A stretch of DNA of 64,000 nt from Streptomyces sp. H27-H1. GTDB taxonomy: Bacteria > Actinomycetota > Actinomycetes > Streptomycetales > Streptomycetaceae. Location of the stretch: assembly GCF_026627445.1 (NCBI RefSeq), contig NZ_JAPNLJ010000006.1, positions 236,084 to 300,083 on the forward strand, read 5' to 3'. A program made the translations under genes and the position numbers. Below the pieces are notes generated by a model. It had not been told where the DNA came from, searched no databases, and saw only the letters and a list, made by a program, of their open reading frames with translations. Shown here piece after piece: positions 10,479 to 19,156 of this stretch. Positions within the stretch are counted from its first letter, which is position 1; the number at the start of each line of letters is the position of its first letter.

Positions 10479-10907
10479 TCAGTCGGCCACGCCGGCGGCA
10501 GAGATGACCTTGTCGACGGTGACGCGCACGAGGAGTTCGCCGGGGACGGCGTTGCGGCGGCCGAAGGCCCCGCCCTGGTCCGCGCCCATGTAGCGGGCGC
10601 CGATCCTGGTCGACCAGGGGAGCATCTCGTCCAGGTCCTCGCTGATCTCCGCCCGGCCCTGGAGAACGACGTAGGAGAAGGGCGGCCGGTCGTCGTCCAC
10701 ACAGAGCGCGACGCGGCCGTCGCGGGCCAGATTGCGCCCCTTGACGGTGTTCTTTCCGGTGTTGAACACGAAGGAATCACCGTCGAGAACGAACCAGATG
10801 GGAGCGATGTGAGGGCTTCCGTCCTCACGGACGGTGGACAGTTTCCCGGTGCGGGTGGAGCGGGAGACGAACTCCCGCCATTCCTCTTGAGTCATCTTCT
10901 TCACCAT
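10479..10907 (-). CDS. Pyridoxamine 5'-phosphate oxidase-fold protein, probable F420-dependent (PPOX class)
   Basis: A 142-residue split-barrel flavin/deazaflavin-binding protein. Hallmarks of the PPOX class F420 group are the N-terminal LSTVREDGSPHIAPIWFV strand pair, GKNTVKGRNLARDGRVALCVDD and the late ARYMGAD segment. It probably uses F420 or FMN to reduce a small substrate in the cytoplasm; the substrate is unknown. Start ATG 10907 has GGAGGA 7 bases upstream. The gene converges on cvnD and is divergent from the second roadblock gene. Confidence 0.85.
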   Translation of the reverse strand: MVKKMTQEEWREFVSRSTRTGKLSTVREDGSPHIAPIWFVLDGDSFVFNTGKNTVKGRNLARDGRVALCVDDDRPPFSYVVLQGRAEISEDLDEMLPWSTRIGARYMGADQGGAFGRRNAVPGELLVRVTVDKVISAAGVAD

Positions 10908-11013
10908 GGGTCCATCCTCCTTGCCGGAAAGCCGCTGGTGGGGAAGGCTTGCGGCACGACTATGCGGGGTGGGGCGCGGCCGGACCGGCCGCGTCGATGG
11001 GGAGGGACTGTAG

Positions 11014-11412
11014 ATGGCACTGGACAAGCAGCTCGACTGGCTGCTGGACGATTTGACGCGACGGGTGCAGCAGGTGCGGCACGCGGTGGTGCTCTCCAAC
11101 GACGGCCTGGTGACAGGGGCGAGCGCGGGACTGGCACGGGAGGACGCGGAGCACCTGGCGGCCGTAGCGGCGGGGCTGCAGAGCCTCGCAAAGGGGTCGG
11201 GGCGGCACTTCCGGGCGGGTGAGGTCCGCCAGACGATGGTCGAGTACGACGAAGGGGTCCTCTTCGTCATGGCGGCGGGGGCAGGCAGCTGCCTGTGCGT
11301 ACTGAGCGCCGCCGAGGCCGATATCGGGCACGTGGCCTACGAGATGACACTGCTGGTGAACCGGGTGGGGGAACACCTGGGCGTCGCGGAACGGCGGATC
11401 ACCGGCGGCTGA
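11014..11412 (+). CDS. Second roadblock/LC7 protein
   Basis: A 132-residue roadblock protein clearly paralogous to the conservon's CvnB. Shared blocks include LDWLLDDL, RHAVVLSNDGL, REDAEHLAAVA and RQTMVE.DEG. It lacks an adjacent kinase-like, DUF742 or GTPase gene, so it is an orphan member or a second regulator of the nearby CvnD. It is transcribed divergently from the PPOX gene across a 106-bp gap. Confidence 0.88.
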   Translation: MALDKQLDWLLDDLTRRVQQVRHAVVLSNDGLVTGASAGLAREDAEHLAAVAAGLQSLAKGSGRHFRAGEVRQTMVEYDEGVLFVMAAGAGSCLCVLSAAEADIGHVAYEMTLLVNRVGEHLGVAERRITGG

Positions 11413-11533
11413 GGCGGGTGGGCGGGCGGCTTCGCGTCCGGTCCGCTCGGCGTTGTCCACAGCCCCTGCGGGCTGTCGTCGCTCTGAGTTACGGTCTTCA
11501 CACAGGGTAATCACTCGGGTGGGGGAGAGCGTG

Positions 11534-12430
11534 ATGACGCAGACGGCACAGGCGCCGCAGACGACGGGGACGGCGCAGACGCAGGGAGCGCTACGGAATG
11601 CACGGGCCTCGGGGACGCCGCGGGCGGCTGGGGCGGAGACCGCCGTGGCGGCGTGCGAAGAGGCCGCCGGGCTGATGGGCGGCGGGCGGGCCGCCGGGGA
11701 ACTGGGGCTGAGCCGCAGCGAGTTCGCCCGCGCCGTCCAGCTGGGCATCGTGCGGACCGGGCCCCAAGGGGTCGCCGGGACCGCCGCGCGGTACACCCGG
11801 ACCGAGCTGGACCGGGTCCGGTCGGCCGAGGGATCCGCGGAGGCGCTGCGCGAGCGCGTGGAGACGGTCGCGGGAGCGGCGGCCGCGGCCGCCGTCCTGG
11901 GGGTCGGCCCGAGCCGGTTCACCCGGCTCGCACGCTGCGGACACCTCGTTCCGGTGGGATACCGGATCAACCGCTACCGGGTGGTGGTGTGGCTCTATCT
12001 GGCCACAGAGCTACGGGACTTCGCGGCCCGCGAGCCCGGAATGCTGCGCGGGAGCGCGCCGCCCGAGGACCGGGAGCTGGTGGCGGCCAGGGCCGACCTG
12101 CGCCCCCGGAAGTGGCGGGAGCGGCACGTCGGGCTCCTGCTGAGACGGACCGGGGACCCGTGGGAGCGGGCTGCCGTACTGGCCTCGATACTGCCCGAAG
12201 CGGACGTGCGCGAGACCGTGCCCGACGCGGCGGAGCGCATCGTGCTCGGGGCGCTCGCCCCGCCCCCGCCCTACGGGCACCCGCAGGTTCCGGCGGCCGC
12301 CGAGGTGGCGGCCCGGCTGCTGCGGGCCGGACCACCGGACGAGATCGGCTGGTACCGCACCAGCCTGGAGTTCGCCCTGACCGGAGCTCGGGGTCAGTCG
12401 AAGTCGACGGGGGAGAGGGGGCCGACGTAG
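11534..12430 (+). CDS. DUF6397 family protein
   Basis: A 298-residue Streptomyces-type protein resembling DUF6397. It has two helix-turn-helix-like stretches: AAGELGLSRSEFARAVQLGI with a following VAGTAARYTRTELDRVR, and AAAAVLGVGPSRFTRLARCG. These suggest two consecutive excisionase/MerR-like folds. The C-terminal half (LRPRKWRERHVGLLLRRTGDPWERAAVLA) is conserved in the family. Start ATG 11534 has GGGGGAG 6-7 bases upstream. A DNA-binding role is an inference from the fold-like segments. Its last 37 bp overlap the convergent ychJ-like gene. Confidence 0.82.
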   Translation: MTQTAQAPQTTGTAQTQGALRNARASGTPRAAGAETAVAACEEAAGLMGGGRAAGELGLSRSEFARAVQLGIVRTGPQGVAGTAARYTRTELDRVRSAEGSAEALRERVETVAGAAAAAAVLGVGPSRFTRLARCGHLVPVGYRINRYRVVVWLYLATELRDFAAREPGMLRGSAPPEDRELVAARADLRPRKWRERHVGLLLRRTGDPWERAAVLASILPEADVRETVPDAAERIVLGALAPPPPYGHPQVPAAAEVAARLLRAGPPDEIGWYRTSLEFALTGARGQSKSTGERGPT

Positions 12431-12795
12431 ACCCAGGCCCCGTTCTCCCGGGCGAAGGAACTGTGCTCGTGCAGTGAGCCGGTGCGTCGGCCCTCGCGGT
12501 AGTGCGCCCGGAACTCCACCGAGCCCTCCGTCTCGAACATCCCACCGCGCTCGGTCGCCAGAATCTCCAGCCGTTCCCAGCGCTGGCCGGGATCCAGGTC
12601 GAGCACGCCCGGCCGGGTCGAGCCGTGCCAGGAGCGCAGGAGGTAGGCGGTGTCGCCGACGGCGAAGGCGCTGAAGCGGGAGCGCATCAGCGACTCGGCC
12701 GTGGGGGCCTGCCGTCCGCCGGAGTGGAAGCGGCCGCAGCACTCCGGGTAGGCGGCGGGCAGCCCGCAGGGGCAGGGGAGGGTTGGGGTGGGCAT
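12394..12795 (-). CDS. YchJ-family / SEC-C zinc-motif protein
   Basis: A 133-residue protein starting with a Cys-rich CPCGLPAAYPECCGRFH motif typical of the YchJ/SEC-C metal-binding group, followed by the NTF2-like core TAESLMRSRFSAFAVGDTAYLLRSWH and a C-terminal FEAHYREG-like strand (EFRAHYREGRRTG). It probably binds zinc and is cytosolic; no reaction is established. Start ATG 12795 lacks a strong ribosome binding site, and GTG at 12801 is an alternative. It converges with and overlaps the DUF6397 gene by 37 bp. Confidence 0.88.
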   Translation of the reverse strand: MPTPTLPCPCGLPAAYPECCGRFHSGGRQAPTAESLMRSRFSAFAVGDTAYLLRSWHGSTRPGVLDLDPGQRWERLEILATERGGMFETEGSVEFRAHYREGRRTGSLHEHSSFARENGAWVYVGPLSPVDFD

Positions 12796-12829
12796 GGGCA
12801 CACGCTCAGTTCTTCGAGGACGGGAGGGA

Positions 12830-13732
12830 CTACTGGGGTGACACGGCCGGCTTGGAGGCCTTGGCGCCGTAGGGGCGGAAGAGCCCCTCCTGGACCACCG
12901 ACACCAGCAGCTTGCCCTCGATGTCATAGATGCGGCCGCGGGCCAGGCCCCGGCCGCCGTGCGCGATGGGCGACTCCTGGTCGTACAGGAACCACTCGTC
13001 CGCCCGGAACGGCCGGTGGAACCACATGGCGTGGTCCAGGGAGGCCATGTCGAAACCGCGCATCCCCCACAGGGGTTCCACGGGGATGCGCACGGCGTCG
13101 AGGAGGGTCATGTCACTGGCGTAGGTGAGCGCGCAGGTGTGCACGAGCGGATCGTCGCCCAGCGGGCCGACGGCGCGCATCCACACAGCGCTGCGCGGAT
13201 CGGCGTCCTTGAGCTCCTCGGGGGTCCAGCGGAGCCGGTCCACGTACCGGATGTCGAAGGGCTGACGGCGGGCCATCCGCTCCAGCGCCTCCGGCAGGGT
13301 GCCCAGGTGCTCGCGGATCTCGTCCACGACCTTCGGGAGTGTTTCCGGGTGCGGGAAGTCGAGGCGGGGCGGCAGCTGGTGCTCGATGCCGCCCTCCTCC
13401 GGGTGATGGAAGGAGGCGGTCAGATTGAAGATGGTCTTGCCCTGCTGGACCGCGGTGACCCGGCGGGTGGTGAAGGAACGCCCGTCGCGCACCCGCTCCA
13501 CCTGGTACACGATCGGCACTCCGGGGATGCCGGGGCGCAGGAAGTACGAGTGGAGGGAGTGGACCGGCCGGTCGCTCTCCGTGGTGCGGCCGGCCGCCAC
13601 CAGCGCCTGGCCGGCGACCTGGCCGCCGAAGACGCGCTGGAGGGACTCCTGGGGGCTGGCGCCCCGGAAGATGTTGACCTCGATCTGCTCCAGGTCGAGC
13701 AGATCGACCAGTCTCTCGGCGGGGTTCGTCAT
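12830..13732 (-). CDS. tesB: Acyl-CoA thioesterase II
   Basis: A 300-residue double-hotdog acyl-CoA thioesterase that hydrolyses fatty acyl-CoA to free acid and CoA. Family features are the N-terminal FRG(A/S)SPQ...RVFGGQVAGQALVAA, HSLHSYFLRPG, RDGRSF.TRRV, and in the second hotdog TYASDMTLLDA, SLDHAMWFHRPFRADEW and the C-terminal LVSVVQEGLFR. ATG 13732 is preceded by GGAG at 8 bases. It lies 124 bp downstream of the Ski2-like helicase on the same strand. Confidence 0.93.
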   Translation of the reverse strand: MTNPAERLVDLLDLEQIEVNIFRGASPQESLQRVFGGQVAGQALVAAGRTTESDRPVHSLHSYFLRPGIPGVPIVYQVERVRDGRSFTTRRVTAVQQGKTIFNLTASFHHPEEGGIEHQLPPRLDFPHPETLPKVVDEIREHLGTLPEALERMARRQPFDIRYVDRLRWTPEELKDADPRSAVWMRAVGPLGDDPLVHTCALTYASDMTLLDAVRIPVEPLWGMRGFDMASLDHAMWFHRPFRADEWFLYDQESPIAHGGRGLARGRIYDIEGKLLVSVVQEGLFRPYGAKASKPAVSPQ

Positions 13733-13815
13733 CAGAGGATCTCCACTGTCGGGCCCGGCGGCCGTGGCGGCGCCGGTCGGTTGCGGGGCGGGGGGCCACC
13801 CGGACGGAGCCGGGT

Positions 13816-13887
13816 GGAGGTCACAGCCGGCCGAGCTCGCCGACCGGGGTGGGAGGTCAGAGCTGGCCGAGCTCGCCGACCGAGGTG
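13816..13887. repeat. Two 36-bp tandem copies across the helicase stop codon
   Basis: Two near-identical 36-bp units (13816-13851 and 13852-13887) cover the last codons and stop of the Ski2-like helicase gene. On the minus strand both units read as a VGELG(Q/R)L-stop ending in the same frame, so the second copy is a duplicated gene terminus. Confidence 0.85.
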
Positions 13888-16388
13888 ACGCGCAGGACCG
13901 CCCGGCCCTCCTCGTCGGAAGCCGCGAGGTCCACTTCGGCGCTGATGCCCCAGCCATGGTCCCCGTTGGGGTCGGCGAAGGTCTGCCGGACGCGCCACAG
14001 TCCGTGCGCCGGGTCCTCCTCGATCTGGAGCAGCTTGGGGCCGCGCGCGTCGGGGCCCGTGCCCAGGTCGTCGTACTCGTCCCAGTACCCGTCCATGGCC
14101 TCGCCCCAGGCGTCGGCGTCCCAGCCGGAGTCGCCGTCCAGCTCGCCCAGCACGTTGACGTGGTCCAGGGCCGCCAGCTCCACCCGGCGGAACATGGCAT
14201 TGCGGACCAGGACGCGGAAGGCACGGGCGTTCGCGGTGACCGGCTTGACCTGGTCGGCCTTCTCCTGGGCCTGCTCCGCCGTCTCCACCTCCGGGTTCGC
14301 CAGCTGCTCCCACTCGTCGAGCAGACTGGAGTCGACCTGGCGGACCAGCTCGCCGAGCCACTCGATCAGGTCCTGGAGGTCCTCGGACTTGAGGTCGTCG
14401 GGGATGGTGTGGTCCAGCGCCTTGAAGGCGCCCGCCAGATAGCGCAGCACGATGCCCTCGGTGCGCGCCAGTTCGTAGTACGAGGTGAACTCGGTGAAGG
14501 TCATCGCGCGTTCGTACATGTCGCGGATGATCGACTTCGGGGAGACCGGGTGGTCGCGGACCCACGGGTGGCTCTTGCTGTACACGTCGTAGGCGTGCAG
14601 GAGCAGCTCTTCCAGGGGCTTGGGATAGGTGATCTCCTGGAGCCGCTCCATCCGCTCCTCGTACTCGATCCCGTCGGCCTTCATCGCGCCCACGGCCATG
14701 CCGCGTTCCTTGTTCTGCTGGGCGGCGAGGATCTGGCGCGGGTCGTCCAGCGTGGACTCCACCACCGAGACCATGTCCAGCGCGTAGGAGGGGGACTCCG
14801 GGTCCAGCAGGTCGAAGGAGGCCAGCGCGAAGGTGGACAGCGGCTGGTTCAGCGCGAAGTCCTGCTGGAGGTCGACGGTCAGCCGGATCGTGCGGCCTTC
14901 GGCGTCCGGGGTGTCGAGCTTCTCGACGACACCGCCGTCCAGCAGGGAGCGGTAGATCGCGATGGCGCGGCGGATGTGGCGCAGCTGGGCCTTGCGCGGC
15001 TCGTGGTTGTCCTCCAGCAGGTGGCGCATGGCCTTGAAGGCGTCCCCGGGCCGGGCGATGACCGACAGGAGCATGATGTTGGTGACCTTGAAGCGCGAGA
15101 TCAGCGCCTCCGGGTCGGCGGCGATGAGCTTCTCGAAGGTGATGTCCGACCAGGCCACGAAGCCCTCGGGGGCCTTCTTGCGGACCACCTTGCGGCGCTT
15201 CTTCGGGTCGTCGCCCGCCTTGGAGAGGGCCTTCTCGTTCTCGATGACGTGCTCGGGCGCCTGGGCCACCACATAGCCCGCCGTGTCGAAGCCCGCCCGG
15301 CCGGCGCGGCCGGCGATCTGGTGGAACTCGCGGGCGCGCAGCGTGCGGACCCGGGTGCCGTCGTACTTGGTCAGCGCGGTGAACAGCACCGTGCGGATCG
15401 GGACGTTGACTCCGACGCCGAGGGTGTCGGTGCCGCAGATGACCTTCAGCAAACCGGCCTGGGCCAGCTTCTCCACCAGGCGGCGGTACTTGGGCAGCAT
15501 GCCCGCGTGGTGCACGCCGATGCCGTGACGGACGTAGCGGGAGAGGTTCTGGCCGAACTTTGTGGTGAAGCGGAAGTTGCCGATCAGCTCGGCGATCTTG
15601 TCCTTCTCCTCGCGGGTGCACATGTTGATGCTCATCAGCGACTGCGCCCGCTCGACCGCCTGGGCCTGGGTGAAGTGCACGATGTAGACCGGCGCCTGCC
15701 GGGTCTCCAGCAGCTCGGTGATGGTGTCGGTGATCGGCGTCGTGACGTACTCGTAGGACAGCGGGACGGGCCGGTTCGCGGAGCGGACCATCGAGGTGGG
15801 CCGGCCGGTGCGCCGGGTCAGATCCCCCTCGAACCGCTTCATGTCGCCGAGCGTCGCGGACATCAGCACGAACTGCGCCTGCGGCAGTTCCAGGATCGGG
15901 ATCTGCCAGGCCCAGCCGCGGTCGGGCTCCGCGTAGAAGTGGAACTCGTCCATCACGACCTGGCCGATGTCGGCGTACTTGCCGTCGCGCAGGGCGATCG
16001 AGGCCAGCACCTCGGCGGTACAGCAGATCACCGGCGCGTCCGAGTTCACCGAGGCGTCGCCGGTCAGCATGCCGACGTTCTCGGTGCCGAAGAGCTTGCA
16101 CAGGTCGAAGAACTTCTCCGAGACCAGCGCCTTGATCGGTGCGGTGTAGAAGGTGACCTTGTCCTGGGCCAGGGCCGTGAAGTGCGCGCCCGCCGCCACC
16201 AGGCTCTTGCCGGAGCCGGTCGGGGTGGACAGGATCACGTTCGCGCCCGAGACGACCTCGATCAGCGCTTCCTCCTGAGCCGGGTACAGGGTGATGCCCT
16301 GGTTCTCCGCCCACGAGGAGAAGGCCTCGAAGAGGGCGTCGGGGTCGGCGTTCGGCGGGAGCTGATCAATGAGGGTCACACCCCCCAT
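13857..16388 (-). CDS. Ski2-like DEAD/DEAH-box RNA helicase with DUF3516 C-terminus
   Basis: An 843-residue superfamily 2 helicase. Walker A is STPTGSGKS at residues 54-62, motif II is DEFH at 147-150, motif III is LMSATLGD, and motif VI is HQIAGRAGRAG. The C-terminal ~450 residues match the DUF3516 region of actinobacterial Ski2-like helicases, ending RVTSVGELGQL. It probably unwinds RNA in ATP-dependent turnover or ribosome processing. Start ATG 16388 gives MGGVTLIDQLPPNADPD. It is followed by tesB in the same orientation. Confidence 0.92.
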   Translation of the reverse strand: MGGVTLIDQLPPNADPDALFEAFSSWAENQGITLYPAQEEALIEVVSGANVILSTPTGSGKSLVAAGAHFTALAQDKVTFYTAPIKALVSEKFFDLCKLFGTENVGMLTGDASVNSDAPVICCTAEVLASIALRDGKYADIGQVVMDEFHFYAEPDRGWAWQIPILELPQAQFVLMSATLGDMKRFEGDLTRRTGRPTSMVRSANRPVPLSYEYVTTPITDTITELLETRQAPVYIVHFTQAQAVERAQSLMSINMCTREEKDKIAELIGNFRFTTKFGQNLSRYVRHGIGVHHAGMLPKYRRLVEKLAQAGLLKVICGTDTLGVGVNVPIRTVLFTALTKYDGTRVRTLRAREFHQIAGRAGRAGFDTAGYVVAQAPEHVIENEKALSKAGDDPKKRRKVVRKKAPEGFVAWSDITFEKLIAADPEALISRFKVTNIMLLSVIARPGDAFKAMRHLLEDNHEPRKAQLRHIRRAIAIYRSLLDGGVVEKLDTPDAEGRTIRLTVDLQQDFALNQPLSTFALASFDLLDPESPSYALDMVSVVESTLDDPRQILAAQQNKERGMAVGAMKADGIEYEERMERLQEITYPKPLEELLLHAYDVYSKSHPWVRDHPVSPKSIIRDMYERAMTFTEFTSYYELARTEGIVLRYLAGAFKALDHTIPDDLKSEDLQDLIEWLGELVRQVDSSLLDEWEQLANPEVETAEQAQEKADQVKPVTANARAFRVLVRNAMFRRVELAALDHVNVLGELDGDSGWDADAWGEAMDGYWDEYDDLGTGPDARGPKLLQIEEDPAHGLWRVRQTFADPNGDHGWGISAEVDLAASDEEGRAVLRVTSVGELGQL

Positions 16389-16524
16389 CTTGCCTGGCTT
16401 CCCGCCGGATCAGGGAACCGGCGGACGGAAGGAAGATCATCGACGGTACGCTGTGCCGTCGATGCGGCCCGAACGACACCGTCGACAGGGCCCGACCAGC
16501 AAATCACCGGGGCGGGGAACGACC

Positions 16525-17316
16525 ATGATGGGTCCGGCGCACTCACTGTCCGGGGCAGCGGCCTGGCTGGGGGTGGGTGCCGCGGCAGCCGCCGCAGGAC
16601 ACCCGATGCCCTGGCCCGTCCTCGTCGTCGGCGCCCTCATCTGCGCCGGAGCCGCCCTCGCCCCCGACCTGGACCACAAGTCGGCGACGATCTCCCGCGC
16701 CTTCGGTCCGCTCTCCCGGGGCCTGTGCGAGGTGGTCGACAAGATCTCCTACGGGGTCTACAAAGCCACCCGCGCCCCGCGAGACGCCCGCCGCACCGGA
16801 GGCCACCGCACGCTGACCCACACCTGGGTCTGGGCCGTGCTGATCGGCGCCGGCTCCTCCGCGCTCGCCGTCACGGCGGACCGGTGGGGCGTGCTCGCCC
16901 TCCTCTTCGTCCACCTGGTCCTCGCCGTCGAAGGCTTGCTGTGGCGGGCCGCCCGGATGTCCAGCGACGTCCTGGTCTGGCTGCTCGGGGCGACGAGCGC
17001 CTGGATCCTGGCGGGCGTGCTGGACCAGCCCGGCAACGGCTCCGGCTGGCTCTTCACCGACCCCGGCCAGGAATACCTGTGGCTGGGCCTGCCGATCGTG
17101 CTCGGCGCCCTGGTCCACGACATCGGCGACGCGCTGACCGTCTCCGGCTGCCCGATCCTGTGGCCCCTGCCCATCGCGGGCAAGCGCTGGTACCCGATCG
17201 GGCCGCCGAAGATGATGCGCTTCCGTGCCGGCAGCTGGGTGGAGCTCAAGGTCCTCATGCCCGTGTTCATGCTGCTCGGCGGCGTCGGCGGAGCCTCGGC
17301 CCTCGGCCTCTTCTGA
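16525..17316 (+). CDS. YdjM-type membrane-bound metal-dependent hydrolase
   Basis: A 263-residue membrane protein of the LexA-regulated YdjM group of putative metal-dependent hydrolases. Candidate metal ligands are H6 in PAHSLSG, D-x-D-H in APDLDHKSATIS, the GGHRTLTHTWVW His pair and D in LVHDIGDALT. Several hydrophobic helices lie between these motifs. Two in-frame ATGs (16525, 16528) follow GGGGCGGGGA. Its physiological substrate is unknown. It is followed by a strong hairpin shared with the convergent ABC exporter gene. Confidence 0.85.
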   Translation: MMGPAHSLSGAAAWLGVGAAAAAAGHPMPWPVLVVGALICAGAALAPDLDHKSATISRAFGPLSRGLCEVVDKISYGVYKATRAPRDARRTGGHRTLTHTWVWAVLIGAGSSALAVTADRWGVLALLFVHLVLAVEGLLWRAARMSSDVLVWLLGATSAWILAGVLDQPGNGSGWLFTDPGQEYLWLGLPIVLGALVHDIGDALTVSGCPILWPLPIAGKRWYPIGPPKMMRFRAGSWVELKVLMPVFMLLGGVGGASALGLF

Positions 17317-17336
17317 GAGACCGGCCCGGTCCGTCC

Positions 17337-17368
17337 CCGTGCCGCCGCCGCGCGGGGCGGCGGCACGG
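17337..17368. terminator. Bidirectional hairpin terminator
   Basis: A perfect 13-bp stem (CCGTGCCGCCGCC against GGCGGCGGCACGG) with the hexaloop GCGCGG lies 20 bp past the hydrolase stop and just before the stop of the convergent ABC gene. Confidence 0.75.
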
Positions 17369-17374
17369 GACCCG

Positions 17375-19156
17375 TCAGCCGTGCCAGGAACGCCACAGGG
17401 CCGCGTACGCCCCGTCGGCCGCGACCAGCGCGTCGTGCGAGCCCAGCTCGCTGATCCGGCCGGCCTCGACCACCGCGATCACGTCGGCGTCGTGCGCGGT
17501 GTGCAGCCGGTGGGCGATCGCGATCACCGTCCGGCCGTCCAGCACCCGGGCCAGCGAGCGCTCCAAGTGCCGTGCCGCGCGCGGGTCCAGCAGCGAGGTG
17601 GCCTCGTCCAGCACCAGCGTGTGCGGATCGGCCAGCACCAGCCGGGCCAGCGCGATCTGCTGCGCTTGCGCCGGGGTCAGTGCGGCGGCCCCCGAGCCGA
17701 CCTCGGTGTCCAGACCGGCGTCCAGGGCCCGCGCCCAGTCCTCCGCGTCGACGGCGCCGAGCGCCGCCCACAGCTCGGCGTCGCCGGCCTCCGTGCGCGC
17801 CAGGCGCAGGTTGTCGCGCAGGGAGCCCACGAACACGTGGTGCTCCTGGTTGACCAGGGCCACGTGTTCGCGCACCCGTTCCGCCGGCATCCGCGACAGC
17901 CGCGCCCCGCCGAGGGTGATCTCGCCGGTCCGGGGGGCGTAGATGCCCGCCAGGAGCCGGCCCAGCGTGGACTTGCCGGCGCCCGAGGGCCCGACCAGGG
18001 CCATCCGGGTGCCCGGTGGTACCGACATCGACACCTGGTGCAGTACGTCGACGCCCTCGCGGTACCCGAAGTGCACCTGGTCCGCCCGGACGTCCCTGCC
18101 GTCCGGGGTGACGGTCGCGTCCCCCGCGTTCGGCTCGATCTCCCGCACGCCCACCAGCCGGGCCAGCGACACCTGCGCGATCTGCAGTTCGTCGTACCAG
18201 CGCAGGATCAGGCCGATCGGGTCGACCATCATCTGGGCGAGCAGGGCGCCCGTGGTCAGCTGCCCCACCGACATCCAGCCTTGGATCACGCAGTACCCGC
18301 CGATCATCAGCACCGAGCCGAGGATCGTCATGTAGGTGACGTTGACGACGGGGAAGAGCACCGTCCGCAGGAACAGCGTGTACCGCTCCCACGCCGTCCA
18401 CTCCTTGATCCGCCGCTCCGAGAGCGCGATCCGGCGCCCGCCGAGGCGGTGCGCCTCGATGGTGCGGCCCGCGTCCACCGTCTCGGTGAGCGCGGCCGCG
18501 ACCGCCGCGTACCCGGCCGCCTCGGAACGGTAGGCCCGGGGCGCCCTCTTGAAGTACCAGCGGCAGCCGATCAGCAGCACCGGAAGAGCCACCAGCGCCG
18601 CCAGCGCCAGCGGCGGCGCGGTCACGGCGAGCGCCCCGTAGAGCAGTGTCGCCCACACCACGCCGATGGCCAGCTGGGGCACGGCCTCGCGCATCGCGTT
18701 GGCCAGCCGGTCGATGTCCGTGGTGATCCGCGACAGCAGGTCACCGGTGCCCGCGCGCTCCAGCACGCCCGGCGGCAGGCCCACCGACCGCACGAGGAAG
18801 TCCTCGCGCAGATCGGCGAGCATCTCCTCACCGAGCATTGCCCCGCGCAGCCGTACCAGCCGCACGAACAGGGTCTGGACGCCGAGCGCCAAGGCGAACA
18901 GCAGTCCCACCCGCCCCAGATGGAGCTCGCGTGCCCCTTCGGAGAGTTGGTCCACGACCTCGCCGAGCAGGTACGGGCCGACCATGGAAGCGATCACCGC
19001 GACCGTGTTGACCCCCACCAGCACCAGGAAGGCCTGCCGGTGGCGGCGGAACAGACCGCGCACGTAGCCCCGTACCGTCGCGGAGCTGCCCACGGGCAGG
19101 GTCGCGGCCGTTTCGGGGGCGGCCGGATCGTAATGCGGCGGCGCCACGCCGATCAT
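17375..19156 (-). CDS. ABC exporter half-transporter with intact Walker A and degenerate signature
   Basis: A 593-residue membrane plus nucleotide-binding half-exporter. Six hydrophobic helices occupy about residues 40-330. The ATPase domain has Walker A GPSGAGKST near 387, Walker B TLVLDEATS near 516 and an H-loop IAHRLHTAHDAD near 546. The ABC signature is degenerate: LTPAQAQQ near 492 in place of LSGGQ. Its start overlaps the stop of the upstream exporter gene by 4 bp, so the two should form an obligate heterodimer. The substrate is unknown. Confidence 0.93.
   Translation of the reverse strand: MIGVAPPHYDPAAPETAATLPVGSSATVRGYVRGLFRRHRQAFLVLVGVNTVAVIASMVGPYLLGEVVDQLSEGARELHLGRVGLLFALALGVQTLFVRLVRLRGAMLGEEMLADLREDFLVRSVGLPPGVLERAGTGDLLSRITTDIDRLANAMREAVPQLAIGVVWATLLYGALAVTAPPLALAALVALPVLLIGCRWYFKRAPRAYRSEAAGYAAVAAALTETVDAGRTIEAHRLGGRRIALSERRIKEWTAWERYTLFLRTVLFPVVNVTYMTILGSVLMIGGYCVIQGWMSVGQLTTGALLAQMMVDPIGLILRWYDELQIAQVSLARLVGVREIEPNAGDATVTPDGRDVRADQVHFGYREGVDVLHQVSMSVPPGTRMALVGPSGAGKSTLGRLLAGIYAPRTGEITLGGARLSRMPAERVREHVALVNQEHHVFVGSLRDNLRLARTEAGDAELWAALGAVDAEDWARALDAGLDTEVGSGAAALTPAQAQQIALARLVLADPHTLVLDEATSLLDPRAARHLERSLARVLDGRTVIAIAHRLHTAHDADVIAVVEAGRISELGSHDALVAADGAYAALWRSWHG

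Noticed and set aside
13425..17942. A 1505-codon plus-strand open frame
   Set aside because: It is antisense to the Ski2 helicase, tesB and part of the ABC gene. Its composition is the shadow pattern expected from a GC-rich genome, while the minus frames hold clear family motifs.
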